47,334 bases of DNA from Rhodospirillales bacterium (GCA_012960465.1 DUBF01000231.1:593-47926); one strand, 5' to 3'; counted from the first letter of the stretch, positions 1 through 7,538 are shown. Notes: generated from the letters alone by a model not told the origin. Numbers and translations are program-made.

Positions 1-81
1 GTTAAAGATTTCATCTAATTCAACGGAGAAACTATCTTTGAGACCATCACCACAATGAAGATATTCAGTTAGATATTTCAT
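1..81 (-). CDS. Possible partial CDS running off the left edge
   Basis: An open minus-strand frame starts with ATG at 81 and runs for 27 codons to the window edge without a stop. It begins MKYLTEYLHCGDG and is acidic. No clear ribosome binding site precedes it and I recognise no family. It would be divergent from the gene at 406. Only the amino end is visible, so this may be chance. Confidence 0.3.
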   Translation of the reverse strand, partial: MKYLTEYLHCGDGLKDSFSVELDEIFN

Positions 82-405
82 ATTGAAGATTGTAAACAAG
101 AATCATCAAAGAAGAAAACTATCCAATAGAAGTATAATTATAATGATGATGATTCAATGATGATAATGATCTTAGTTTTATTATCCAAGAAGACCATCTT
201 TACAGCAGTTAAGAGGTATTAAGAAGGAGGAGAATAAAAGATAACGACCATAGTAATTCTTCTTGTTAAGAGGTGGATAAGAAGCATTATCTTAGTACTT
301 TCTTCTTTTCCTCTTTGTGTTCCCTAGTATCTCTATCATACGTGAACTTTTTTATATTCTAGTGCTGATATCCTCTATTATACTGGTATTGGGGGATAAT
401 CTGAG
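82..405. other. AT-rich leader with repeated purine-rich motif, no gene
   Basis: No convincing ORF is seen. The stretch is low in complexity: runs of GATGAT/AATGAT around 140–175 and purine-rich patches. A motif TTAAGAGGT followed by AAGAAG occurs at 209–226 and again at 266–284. A GGGGGAT ribosome-binding-like run at about 391–397 precedes the ATG at 406. The stretch could hold the promoter of the downstream gene or an iteron-like control region; the repeats are what I see, the role is a guess. Confidence 0.4.
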
Positions 406-1797
406 ATGGAAAGAGACCTTCAAAATAGCAGACCTTTTAATATGCACCTTGTCTGCACGCATACAGGGGCTGCAGATCTTATGGATCAGATAATCCAGCA
501 GTATTTTCCTGATGATAAAAGCAAAACCCTCAATAAGAACTTAGGTGTTCTCCTGCTGGATCTCTATGCAACATGGTATGAAGATCCGGACAGTTGTTTG
601 GCTGTCTATATGTCCCAGAGGTTCTATAAAGCTAAGAGCCGTTACAATGCCCTGAGTATCAGTCATCAGATTATTGATGTAATAAGGGTTCTAAATGATG
701 CAGGACTAATTGGATTGTTTAAAGGACAGCAATCAACCATAAAAGGTAAGCCCGGAAGACTCACCCGAATATGGGCAGATCCACCCCTGATTAAATTATT
801 CGAAGATGTTTCTTTCTCCATGAAAGACATCCATCAGATTGAGAATAAAGAAACCATCATCCTTCGAGATGAAGAAAAGAACGATATGGAATACGAGGAT
901 ACTCCAGACACAAGACGTATGAGGGCTGTTGTGGAGGCTTATAACAACCTTCTGGACCGCACTTTTATTGACATACCAGAGCTTAAAACTGCGGTCTTGG
1001 AAGCTACTGATGGAAGCTCAGTACGTGTCAGTCAGCAGAATAAGTCGGTATCTCGTATCTTCAGCCGGTCCAGCTTTGATCTGGGGGGAAGATACTACAA
1101 TGCTTGGTGGCATCTAATATCCAGCTTCTGGAGAGAGAAGATCCTTATTAATGATAGTCCTACTGTTGAAGATGACTACAGCGGAATGTTAATTGCACAA
1201 CTTTATGCTGCTCAGAATAAACAAATGGAAGGGGATGCATATTCCCTTGGACTGGAGGAAGAACATCCTTTTGATAGAACCATCCTCAAGAAGATCATTC
1301 TATTAGCTATTAATAGTGAAAATCTAACATCTGCCGTAAAGGATGCATCTTACCACATCCGTAAAGAATGGAAGGATGTTGTCTTTACAAACAAACAGGT
1401 CAAAGAGGTTATTGAATTCTTTAAAGCGAGACATCCTTTGATTGCAGACCAGATTGCTTCGGATGCTGGTATTCGCTTGATGCGACAGGATTCGGATATT
1501 GCTGAGATTATTATATCCCAGTTCACTGAAGAAGACATTCCCGTCTTAACCATTCATGATTCATTTATTGTACCGTGGGGACAAGAGGATAAGCTGCGAG
1601 AAAGAATGTATGCAGCATTTGAGAAAGTAACAGGGGCTAAGATCACCAAGATCACTCGAGATGGTATTGATATGACCACCTTTGATCGGGAGAGATATCG
1701 ATCACCATCCCACCGTGCTGATGTGATCAATCAGCTTAATCCTTTTAGGACGGATGGATATAAAGAACGTATGAGAAAGTTTGAGAAGAGTAATTAG
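406..1797 (+). CDS. Uncharacterised protein with single-subunit polymerase-like palm motifs
   Basis: A 463-residue protein with no signal peptide or membrane segment. The C-terminal half carries a spaced motif set resembling the palm of T7-type RNA polymerase or family A DNA polymerase: DDYSG at 256–260 (like motif A), R291 with K295/K296 and a following AIN (like motif B), and HDSF at 384–387 (like motif C). A conserved-looking LGGRYYNAWW precedes them at 226–235. I recall similar hypothetical proteins with DYSG and HDSF motifs in other Proteobacteria and mobile elements, but not a name or a proven activity. The N-terminal 200 residues are helical-looking and lack exonuclease motifs. GGGGGAT lies about 10 bases before the ATG. 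The setting (repeats, no core neighbours, tRNA nearby) suggests a mobile element. Confidence 0.75.
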   Translation: MERDLQNSRPFNMHLVCTHTGAADLMDQIIQQYFPDDKSKTLNKNLGVLLLDLYATWYEDPDSCLAVYMSQRFYKAKSRYNALSISHQIIDVIRVLNDAGLIGLFKGQQSTIKGKPGRLTRIWADPPLIKLFEDVSFSMKDIHQIENKETIILRDEEKNDMEYEDTPDTRRMRAVVEAYNNLLDRTFIDIPELKTAVLEATDGSSVRVSQQNKSVSRIFSRSSFDLGGRYYNAWWHLISSFWREKILINDSPTVEDDYSGMLIAQLYAAQNKQMEGDAYSLGLEEEHPFDRTILKKIILLAINSENLTSAVKDASYHIRKEWKDVVFTNKQVKEVIEFFKARHPLIADQIASDAGIRLMRQDSDIAEIIISQFTEEDIPVLTIHDSFIVPWGQEDKLRERMYAAFEKVTGAKITKITRDGIDMTTFDRERYRSPSHRADVINQLNPFRTDGYKERMRKFEKSN

Positions 1798-1803
1798 ATG
1801 GGA

Positions 1804-1838
1804 GACGATCTAGACCCTGTTATTTTTGTAATGATGTG
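1804..1838 (+). repeat. Direct repeat copy 1
   Basis: A 35-bp stretch that recurs at 2230–2264 with three mismatches, including 21 contiguous identical bases (core AGACCCTGTTATTTTTG). It begins six bases after the stop codon of the polymerase-like gene. Copy 2 stands in the same relation to the next gene. Confidence 0.85.
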
Positions 1839-1850
1839 ATCCATATCACA
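1835..1850. promoter_or_regulatory. CRP-type dyad TGTGA-N6-TCACA
   Basis: A perfect TGTGA-N6-TCACA dyad matches the CRP/CAP consensus core. It lies upstream of the GTG start at 1912. Two TATAAT hexamers follow at 1883–1888 and 1892–1897. For the first, transcription would begin near 1895, placing the dyad centre about 52 bases upstream. Binding by a CRP/FNR-family regulator is inferred; no such gene is in the window. Confidence 0.5.
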
Positions 1851-1911
1851 CTCGTTAACCCAAAATTTAAGCGATACTCTTTTATAATAATTATAATCAG
1901 GGGTGGTTTGA

Positions 1912-2217
1912 GTGAATAGTTCAAGCATATTATCAAATGCAGTATCCGGTATGCATGCAAGCTCTTTGCAGCTTCAAGCTACGGCTAATAATATTGTTAA
2001 TGCTGGTCTATCCAACTACAAAGCAGTCCAAGTTAAAGACACTGTTCCAAAAGCTAATACTATCCCAGACAATCTTAGAAACACTAAAGATATAACTCCT
2101 AACCTAGTTAATGAGATGGTTAACTTAATCCAAATTCAACACTCATATACAGCTAACGCAAAAGTAGTTGAAACTTCTGAAGAGCTTGTTGGATCCTTAT
2201 TAGATATCATGGCCTAA
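1912..2217 (+). CDS. Short FlgC-like flagellar rod-family protein
   Basis: A 101-residue protein with both ends of the flagellar rod/hook family. The N-terminus carries LQATANNIVNAGLSNYKA (the ANNIANxxTxGYKA signature, about residues 21–38). The C-terminus carries EMVNLIQIQHSYTANAKV (about residues 69–86), followed by the usual LLDI ending. FlgC is normally about 135 residues, so the middle is shortened; small rod-like proteins of this size are known in some bacteria. It starts with GTG after a GGGGTGG ribosome binding site. No other flagellar gene is in the window, so it is an orphan, and its role in a flagellum is unproven. Direct repeats flank it. Confidence 0.8.
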   Translation: MNSSSILSNAVSGMHASSLQLQATANNIVNAGLSNYKAVQVKDTVPKANTIPDNLRNTKDITPNLVNEMVNLIQIQHSYTANAKVVETSEELVGSLLDIMA

Positions 2218-2229
2218 TGATTTAACGAT

Positions 2230-2264
2230 GACGATCCAGACCCTGTTATTTTTGTAATTATCTG
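2230..2264 (+). repeat. Direct repeat copy 2
   Basis: Second copy of the 35-bp repeat at 1804–1838. It begins 13 bases after the stop codon of the FlgC-like gene. The two copies are 426 bp apart and bracket that gene together with its promoter, a cassette-like layout. Confidence 0.85.
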
Positions 2265-2293
2265 GCCTGACTTATTTATATATCTAAGCCTCC

Positions 2294-2317
2294 CTAAATT
2301 CTTTGGGTGGGGTCATC
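2294..2317 (+). terminator. Weak hairpin downstream of the FlgC-like gene
   Basis: CCTCCCTAAA-TTC-TTTGGGTGGGG can fold with one mismatch and two G-T pairs. Only TCATCTT follows, not a real T run. It could be a weak terminator or chance. Confidence 0.25.
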
Positions 2318-2341
2318 TTAATCCTCCAGAGATCTGAATAT

Positions 2342-2398
2342 CCTGAGACTGTGACTGCTAATTAATTATCGGCCTGGCACAATTGTGGCACAGTCAGG
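2342..2398. repeat. Inverted repeat enclosing a 10-bp palindrome, upstream of tRNA-Pro
   Basis: CCTGA-GA-CTGTG at 2342–2353 pairs with CACAGTCAGG at 2389–2398 (10-bp arms, two bases bulged). The loop contains the perfect palindrome CACAATTGTG at 2378–2387, and GGCACA is repeated directly on both sides of ATTGT. It lies about 105 bp before the tRNA. It could be a protein site or a folded element; no function can be assigned. Confidence 0.45.
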
Positions 2399-2503
2399 TA
2401 CAAAATAACCCTGTTAACTCCTTGATTAGATGTCGTGACTGACTTACATTACTTAGGTGTTGAGCCTTGAATTTTATAGGGTAATTAAGGTTTTTTAATG
2501 TGT

Positions 2504-2580
<77 letters not shown>

Positions 2581-2786
2581 ATAGAAACCAATGGCTTAGC
2601 TGGAAACGGCTAGGTTATTTTTTTAATTTGGTAACATTTGTTGGTTATTTTGGGTTATTTTTGATCTCGATTACTGCAATGTAGCAAAGATTTTGGTGAG
2701 TGATGGTAAAATGGAGGTTGTTGCTTTCATCGGATTGCTAGCTGAACTCTCGCTGTACCGAAACTACTGGTTTTCCGTATGGGACC

Positions 2787-2910
2787 AATGTCCGCTTTGG
2801 GTCATAAACGGGCTCTTTTTACTTTGCGGGATTATGTCTGCTTTAGGGGGTAAAGCAGACATGAATTTAAAGCCGCTAGATGTCTGCTATTAGCCAAAAG
2901 CGGACTCATT
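2787..2910. repeat. Array of three ~47-bp palindromic repeat units
   Basis: Three related units start at 2787, 2834 and 2880, each with an ATGTCYGCT core. Unit 2 is a perfect 12-bp hairpin (ATGTCTGCTTTA, loop GGGGG, 2834–2862). Unit 3 is an imperfect dyad (GTCTGCT/AGCGGAC, 2882–2905). From memory, the TGTCCGCTTTGGG type of unit is dispersed in other Alphaproteobacteria, where it yields spurious short ORFs containing MSALGGKAD; that peptide appears in one frame here. I see no gene in 2581–2943 outside these repeats. Confidence 0.75.
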
Positions 2911-2943
2911 TCTTGTATAGCGAAGGACCGCGGTTTGATTTTA

Positions 2944-3978
2944 TTATTCCGAGTTACAAAAGCTCGCGTGCTGGTCCATGAGATCCGGGATGGTGGTTTG
3001 TTCTCGTCTGCCGAGGCCGCATTCCGTGGCGATACCGAACCGTTCGATGGCCGATGATGCAGCCGCTATTCGACGTTCCGTTCCGCCTTGACCACCAGTC
3101 TGATGGAGCAGTCCCAGATAAAGCTCGGTATCATTTCCCAAGTTCAAGTTCTTCAAAGGGGCATAGTATGCTTCGTCGTCCCGTTCTTTCGGGACGGGGA
3201 AATGTATCCACGATATCGGACGGGCAACCTTCCGAGCGACACCATTTGCAACGTCAACGAGATGCGCGGTATCTTCAGGCTCGCAGAAATGCTTGTGCCC
3301 GGAATCGCCATAGCAAAGGTGAATACCGGCTTCAACTCCCGGGGGTACTAGATCAACCAGTCCGGCTAGACGAGAGGTTATTTCATCAAGAAGTGTCTCA
3401 CCGATATGGTTCTCCGACAGCCCCTCCAGCAGAGAAAACTCGCTAACTGCTTCCCATTGGATAGACAGTTTTTCGGCCGGTATTGTATTGATCATCTTGT
3501 CAAATTCTTCACCCAGAGCGCGGCTGTATGCTTGTTCAAAGATATTCCTTGATTCCGGGGCCACATAAAAAGTAGCCACAGATAATGGCGTTGGAAGCCC
3601 GACCATAAACCGTTTGTCATCCGGGATGATGCCATCTGCCTCCAGTCGTTTATAGGTTTGATAGGACTCGATGGCCGCATCGCCATAGCCTAGGTTGGGG
3701 AATTCAATCTCATCGGGAGTCGATATGCCCTCAACCACTTCGAAAGGTGGAAAAGGAACATAAATATTTTCAGCTTCCTGCTGGCGCATTTGCGGGCTCT
3801 GGCCAATGCGTTTGTTTTGCCAACGGATCCAAGTATCCCGCTCTCCCACCTCGCCGTCCGGCAAACGTTTCAAGTGCTCGCCCAGGTGGGCCATAGATGT
3901 GCGAAACATCTCTTCCGCACTGGCAAAAGGGCCACTTCCTACAAGATGAGCACCAAGAATTTCAACAGATTCGGTCAT
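2944..3978 (-). CDS. MetE-like (cobalamin-independent methionine synthase fold) methyltransferase-family protein
   Basis: A 344-residue protein of the UROD/MetE-like barrel superfamily. It is far shorter than full MetE (about 750) and resembles only the catalytic half. Likely zinc ligands are visible: H220 and C222 in IHLCYGD, and C320 in ATECGLGRR. The QWEAVSEFSLLEG segment at about 174–186 fits the substrate barrel. The start is secure: AAGGAGATTT lies just before the ATG. Family members move a methyl group to a thiol, but this subgroup has no assigned substrate. The gene is conspicuously GC-rich (one sampled line is about 60% G+C, against about 35–40% in most of the window), which suggests transfer. 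It stands alone on its strand after the repeat array. Confidence 0.75.
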   Translation of the reverse strand: MTESVEILGAHLVGSGPFASAEEMFRTSMAHLGEHLKRLPDGEVGERDTWIRWQNKRIGQSPQMRQQEAENIYVPFPPFEVVEGISTPDEIEFPNLGYGDAAIESYQTYKRLEADGIIPDDKRFMVGLPTPLSVATFYVAPESRNIFEQAYSRALGEEFDKMINTIPAEKLSIQWEAVSEFSLLEGLSENHIGETLLDEITSRLAGLVDLVPPGVEAGIHLCYGDSGHKHFCEPEDTAHLVDVANGVARKVARPISWIHFPVPKERDDEAYYAPLKNLNLGNDTELYLGLLHQTGGQGGTERRIAAASSAIERFGIATECGLGRREQTTIPDLMDQHASFCNSE

Positions 3979-4036
3979 AATTAAATCTCCTTCAAAAGCG
4001 GTACGGAATAGGATGAGCGAGTAATCAAAATCTTTG

Positions 4037-5047
4037 TTAAGCGGCCATTCCTAGGTTGTTAATATCTCGCTCGTCCCAGAGTTTTCTAGCCATAGTTAAT
4101 GCTTCCTTATGTCCGCTAGTTTTTCTTAGCGTTTCGAGGGCTATGGCAGTGGTTCCAATAATAGCTCCTATAGCATATTCATCTTTATCACTACCGTCCC
4201 AAACGTTTTTTAACCTTTTTAAGTCTATATTCTCGTCAAGAGGTTGCCGAGATTTGTCTAAAATTGGTGGCCATATGAAGGAATTCAATTTGCCTTTATG
4301 CACAGTCGAAACTTCGGTTGGCTTATTTGGACGACATTCTATTTCACCGCCGTCTCCGCGAAAGACAGCCATGTGGGGTTGATTTAATAGTTGAGCTGTA
4401 AGTTGGTGTGTTTGCATAAACCCCCGATGGAAAATTCCTTGTAACAAGCATGAAGCATTAAACGGATTAATTAACCTGGCAATGGTGTGAACCGGGGATC
4501 GCAGGCCAAGAACTGATTTCAGTTCCATAATTTCTTTTAGTCGTGGCGAAATATTCTCAAGGGGCAAGTAAGCAAAGTTATTTTTGCCGATTTTAGTTGC
4601 TGCATCCTTAAGTGACTTAGCTATGGGTAAGCCTAGTGCTTCTATTGCATCCCGAGTATAAATACGGCCCGTCGTATGACCCTCAGTTCCATGCATAAAA
4701 ATACTTGTACCATTATGGCTAAGCATTAATGCCGAGAGCAAAAACCAGGGTAGTTGTCGCCGCTTTCCAGCATAGGAAGACCAATCAAGATCAACCTTTA
4801 CCGGTACATTTGGTAATTCAAGAGAAGAGCGAACGCTGCGCACAAAGCCAGCGATTTCTTCAGGGGTTTCCTCCTTAAATCGAAGTAACATGAGAAAAGC
4901 TCCAAGTTGTTCTGCCCTAACATCTCCTGCCATAATCATATCCATGGCAGTTTTGGCCTCTTCCTGGGTGAATGGCCGAGACTTGGTTTTACCTCTGGCA
5001 AGTATTCGTACGTATTGTGCGAATGAATGTTCTATTTTTTCAACCAA
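4037..5047 (-). CDS. TrpD2/YbiB-like glycosyltransferase family protein
   Basis: A 336-residue protein related to anthranilate phosphoribosyltransferase, of the YbiB (TrpD2) type. The N-terminal helical domain has FTQEEAKTAMDMIMAGDV and FLMLLRFKEETPEEIAGF, typical of the glycosyl-transferase family 3 N domain. The barrel has the YAGKRRQLPW region (residues about 92–101), HGTEGH and VLGLRSPVHT in place of TrpD's usual motifs. YbiB proteins bind nucleic acid and are not tryptophan enzymes; no trp genes are nearby. The frame begins at a TTG with no clear ribosome binding site, so the exact start is uncertain by a few residues. Confidence 0.8.
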   Translation of the reverse strand: MVEKIEHSFAQYVRILARGKTKSRPFTQEEAKTAMDMIMAGDVRAEQLGAFLMLLRFKEETPEEIAGFVRSVRSSLELPNVPVKVDLDWSSYAGKRRQLPWFLLSALMLSHNGTSIFMHGTEGHTTGRIYTRDAIEALGLPIAKSLKDAATKIGKNNFAYLPLENISPRLKEIMELKSVLGLRSPVHTIARLINPFNASCLLQGIFHRGFMQTHQLTAQLLNQPHMAVFRGDGGEIECRPNKPTEVSTVHKGKLNSFIWPPILDKSRQPLDENIDLKRLKNVWDGSDKDEYAIGAIIGTTAIALETLRKTSGHKEALTMARKLWDERDINNLGMAA

Positions 5048-5217
5048 TTGCTATAAATCCATTCTTTTCTGACTGGGTTTTAGATTAGCATTTCAACTTA
5101 AAATAATAATAGTCTTATTTTTTAAATTACTGATACAAAAAAATATTTAATAAAACTATTTTAAATAAGGCGCTGATAAGATGGAGATTTACTATAACTA
5201 TAGCAAATTAATCAAAA

Positions 5218-5427
5218 CTATATCCAACCCAGTGTCCTACAATTTCCGGCGATAATCATTAAACACGTTATTATATGCAATGCTATCCAAAAGGTTCGCA
5301 TTGCTAACGCACGTTTAACTTCTAATTGAGTAATGGGGAGGAACTCGGGTTTATCGTTATCAGTATTCCCTATTGGCATACCCACGGTTCTCGCCCACAT
5401 ACGCAAGAACTTTCTCTGTCCACTCAT
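5218..5427 (-). CDS. Small single-pass membrane protein, conserved-looking hypothetical
   Basis: A 69-residue protein. The basic N-terminus (SGQRKFLRMWARTVG) is followed by a charged stretch and one hydrophobic C-terminal segment (about 46–62, TFWIALHIITCLMIIAG) that could span the membrane. AAGGAAAT lies at good spacing before the ATG, which supports real translation. I do not recognise a family. It lies 170 bp upstream of the TrpD2-like gene on the same strand; that gap is AT-rich and shows nothing else. Confidence 0.6.
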   Translation of the reverse strand: MSGQRKFLRMWARTVGMPIGNTDNDKPEFLPITQLEVKRALAMRTFWIALHIITCLMIIAGNCRTLGWI

Positions 5428-5503
5428 TAAAAATTTCCTTTTTTTTGACTATTTATAGAACCAGTGTTCCAATTATTTTTTTAAATATTTACCACTGCTT
5501 ATT

Positions 5504-6223
5504 TTACATTTGACCAAATTCGATAAGTAATTTCTCTTTTATGTTTTCGTACATAATTAGATCATGTTTATTTATAGACATGATGTGCTCAATTAGTTCC
5601 GGCGTGATATGCACATTTATATTTTTAACATTACGTTTATCGTATTTTACGGGTTTCCATCCAAATTTACTGGAGAGAAGGGTTATTGACTTATCAAAAT
5701 ATTCAACCAAACCAATGCCTGAAAATTTTTCTGATAGGTTTTCCAGGGCTCTTTCACTAATGGGGTAGTTAGATTTTTTCCGTAAAGTTTTTGAAACCAA
5801 CATTTTACATTGATAATCACTATAGTTTTCTGGATTGGTTTTAATACTTTCTAGGAGAGTTTGAATGTTGCCATTACGATCTTGCAGCCGCTCTGGATGG
5901 TTAATAACCCACTCCTTATAGTGAGATATTGTCCGGGCTATTGGGTGACGGAGAAAGGTAATATATGTTGATGGAAACGAGAAGCGCTGATGCAGGCCAA
6001 AATGAAAATGACCTATAAGTGCTCTGTAACTTGGATTGACAATAAGAAGGGATTCTAGATTATCTAAAAGCTGTTCAGAGTTTTGATTATAATAAGTAAG
6101 AACATTTTTGTAACCATATTGCTCATCAACTATTTGCCTCAATGTTGTTCCTGCTGTTTTTGGAATGTGCAGGAAAAAATAAAATGGACTCAAATTATTT
6201 TCTTTCATAAATTTTATATACAT
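5504..6223 (-). CDS. Sulfotransferase family protein
   Basis: A 239-residue protein with the two PAPS-binding signatures of sulfotransferases. The 5'-phosphosulfate loop is FLHIPKTAGTTLR near the N-terminus (about residues 17–29). The 3'-phosphate site is TFLRHPIARTISHYKEW (about 79–95). HIPKTAGTT is typical of the carbohydrate (HS2ST-like) group in bacteria, which sulfate polysaccharides or other surface molecules. It stands alone and is AT-rich. An alternative start six codons in is possible (MKENN); neither has a clear ribosome binding site. The acceptor cannot be predicted. Confidence 0.85.
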   Translation of the reverse strand: MYIKFMKENNLSPFYFFLHIPKTAGTTLRQIVDEQYGYKNVLTYYNQNSEQLLDNLESLLIVNPSYRALIGHFHFGLHQRFSFPSTYITFLRHPIARTISHYKEWVINHPERLQDRNGNIQTLLESIKTNPENYSDYQCKMLVSKTLRKKSNYPISERALENLSEKFSGIGLVEYFDKSITLLSSKFGWKPVKYDKRNVKNINVHITPELIEHIMSINKHDLIMYENIKEKLLIEFGQM

Positions 6224-6392
6224 TATTATTACATTTATAAATTACCTTCCAGCAAATAAACTATATTTGGAATTAATAATATACCGTAATATGGTATCTT
6301 TGATTTAATGCAGAAATATTTTTTAAAGAAGTAGTGGTTAGAAATCTTCTTCTTTACCTCCTCAGGCTTACCTGAAATATTAAATAAAAACG

Positions 6393-6410
6393 TTCAATAT
6401 TTAAATTGAA
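6393..6410. promoter_or_regulatory. Dyad TTCAAT-N6-ATTGAA before the Rieske gene
   Basis: A perfect 6-bp dyad with a six-base centre ends seven bases before the ATG at 6418, where a repressor could block initiation. A second small dyad, TCAGG-CTTA-CCTGA, lies at 6362–6375. Both are short and may be chance in AT-rich DNA. Confidence 0.3.
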
Positions 6411-6417
6411 AGTATAA

Positions 6418-6753
6418 ATGGAAAAAACCGAAATTTATAAACTTGATGATTTGTTGAATACAGATGCAAGGGGCCTAGTAGCTCTCGTTGGGGGTAAACA
6501 GCGGAATATATTTGTGGTGCGAAAGGGAGATCAGGTTTTTGCTTATTTAAATTGGTGTCCTCATAATCAAGTGTTGATAGACCAAATTCCTAATAAATTT
6601 TTTAATGCAGATAAATCTTATATACAGTGTTCTAAACACGGCGCTTTATTTGGAATTGATAATGGCCTGTGTATCGAAGGGCCTTGTGAAGGCGAACGAT
6701 TAAAATCTTTGGATACCGTTATTGAAAACGGTATAATTTATCTTGTTGAATAA
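6418..6753 (+). CDS. Rieske [2Fe-2S] ferredoxin-like protein
   Basis: A 111-residue stand-alone Rieske domain. The cluster ligands are clear: CPH (C-x-H, about residues 48–50) and CSKH (C-x2-H, about 71–74), in the usual WCPHN and CSKHGALF settings. Such small Rieske proteins pass electrons to ring-hydroxylating oxygenases or to other reductases. The region around the gene holds no oxygenase. A two-subunit oxygenase that lacks its own ferredoxin lies far away at 41426–43262, and a link is possible but unsupported. Confidence 0.88.
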   Translation: MEKTEIYKLDDLLNTDARGLVALVGGKQRNIFVVRKGDQVFAYLNWCPHNQVLIDQIPNKFFNADKSYIQCSKHGALFGIDNGLCIEGPCEGERLKSLDTVIENGIIYLVE

Positions 6754-6799
6754 TTTTAACTTCTACCGACTATTAACATTCAAAAATATGTTGGGTCTG

Positions 6800-7066
6800 T
6801 TACTTTTGCACTAATGCCTGCCGTCCCGCTTGGGTCAATCTACATACTAACCAATCGGGTTTGATTGGATTATTAAACCACGGTTCTGCCCAGCCTTTTT
6901 TCAAGCAAGAATTGATAGTTCGCGAACTAATTTTTTGTCCATCACTATCGAACAGTGGAAGTTTTCCCCCAGCTTGATCTAAACCTCGCTGTAACCATTT
7001 AATTTGAACGTTGGTCGGTCCGTTAACTAAGTTGGTTTCTGAGGTCTCAAACTTCTTTACGTTCAC
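6800..7066 (-). CDS. Conserved hypothetical, winged-helix-like small protein
   Basis: An 88-residue soluble protein. The segments IKWLQRGLDQAGGKLPLFD, GWAEPWFNNPIKPDWLVCR and LTQAGRQAL give a helix–turn–wing look, with the closing LTxAGR often seen in winged-helix proteins. I recall similar small alphaproteobacterial proteins but no assigned function. It is convergent with the Rieske gene (46 bp apart) and divergent from cutA. Confidence 0.65.
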   Translation of the reverse strand: MNVKKFETSETNLVNGPTNVQIKWLQRGLDQAGGKLPLFDSDGQKISSRTINSCLKKGWAEPWFNNPIKPDWLVCRLTQAGRQALVQK

Positions 7067-7154
7067 AGCCTGCCTCCGTTGAACGTTTATGAAATCTTTG
7101 CCATAGTAGATTAAAATACTTAAAAGTCCAAACTAGGAATTAGGGAGCCTTATC

Positions 7155-7496
7155 TTGAATAGGGAAGAAAAAACAAAATTACTATATGTTACAGCAGGTT
7201 CTATAACAGAAGCAGACAAAATAGCTACGAGATTAGTTGAAGAAAAACTTGTTGCGTGTGCTAATATTTTAGGAACTTCAACTGCCATCTATCAGTGGGA
7301 AGGAAAATTAACTAAAGAGAAAGGGGTTATTCTTATCCTTAAAACTACAGCTAAATTAGTTCAGAAATCAGTGAAAAGAATTATCGGGTTACATAGTTAC
7401 GAATGCCCCGCCGTTATTGTTCTAGATATCCAAGATGGAAACAAAGAATTTTTAAGTTGGATTAACAATGTTACCAACCCGAACTATGAGGGGTAA
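7155..7496 (+). CDS. cutA: CutA1 divalent-cation tolerance family protein
   Basis: A 113-residue CutA protein, the family's normal length. It shows the ferredoxin-like fold pattern: YVTAGSITEADKIATRLVEEKLVACANI at the start (A-x-x-A-x-x-L and the ACAN motif), IYQWEGKL in the middle, and HSYECPAVIVLDI before the last helix. CutA1 forms trimers and is linked to metal tolerance, though its exact role is unsettled. It starts with TTG after AGGGAG. It is convergent with ispDF, 42 bp away, with no terminator visible between them. Confidence 0.92.
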   Translation: MNREEKTKLLYVTAGSITEADKIATRLVEEKLVACANILGTSTAIYQWEGKLTKEKGVILILKTTAKLVQKSVKRIIGLHSYECPAVIVLDIQDGNKEFLSWINNVTNPNYEG

Positions 7497-7538
7497 TATT
7501 CTGGCTAGATAAAATTTTGATGGGAAAATGAAGAAAAA

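Noticed and set aside
2693-2893. 66-residue plus-strand ORF ending near MSALGGKADM
   Set aside because: It lies over the palindromic repeat array, and this peptide is a known by-product of such repeats.
3054-3446. 130-residue ORF opposite the MetE-like gene
   Set aside because: It is a shadow frame in high-GC coding sequence; the minus-strand frame has clear family motifs and a ribosome binding site.
7497-7538. Terminator between convergent cutA and ispDF
   Set aside because: The 42-bp gap has no stem-loop with a following T run.
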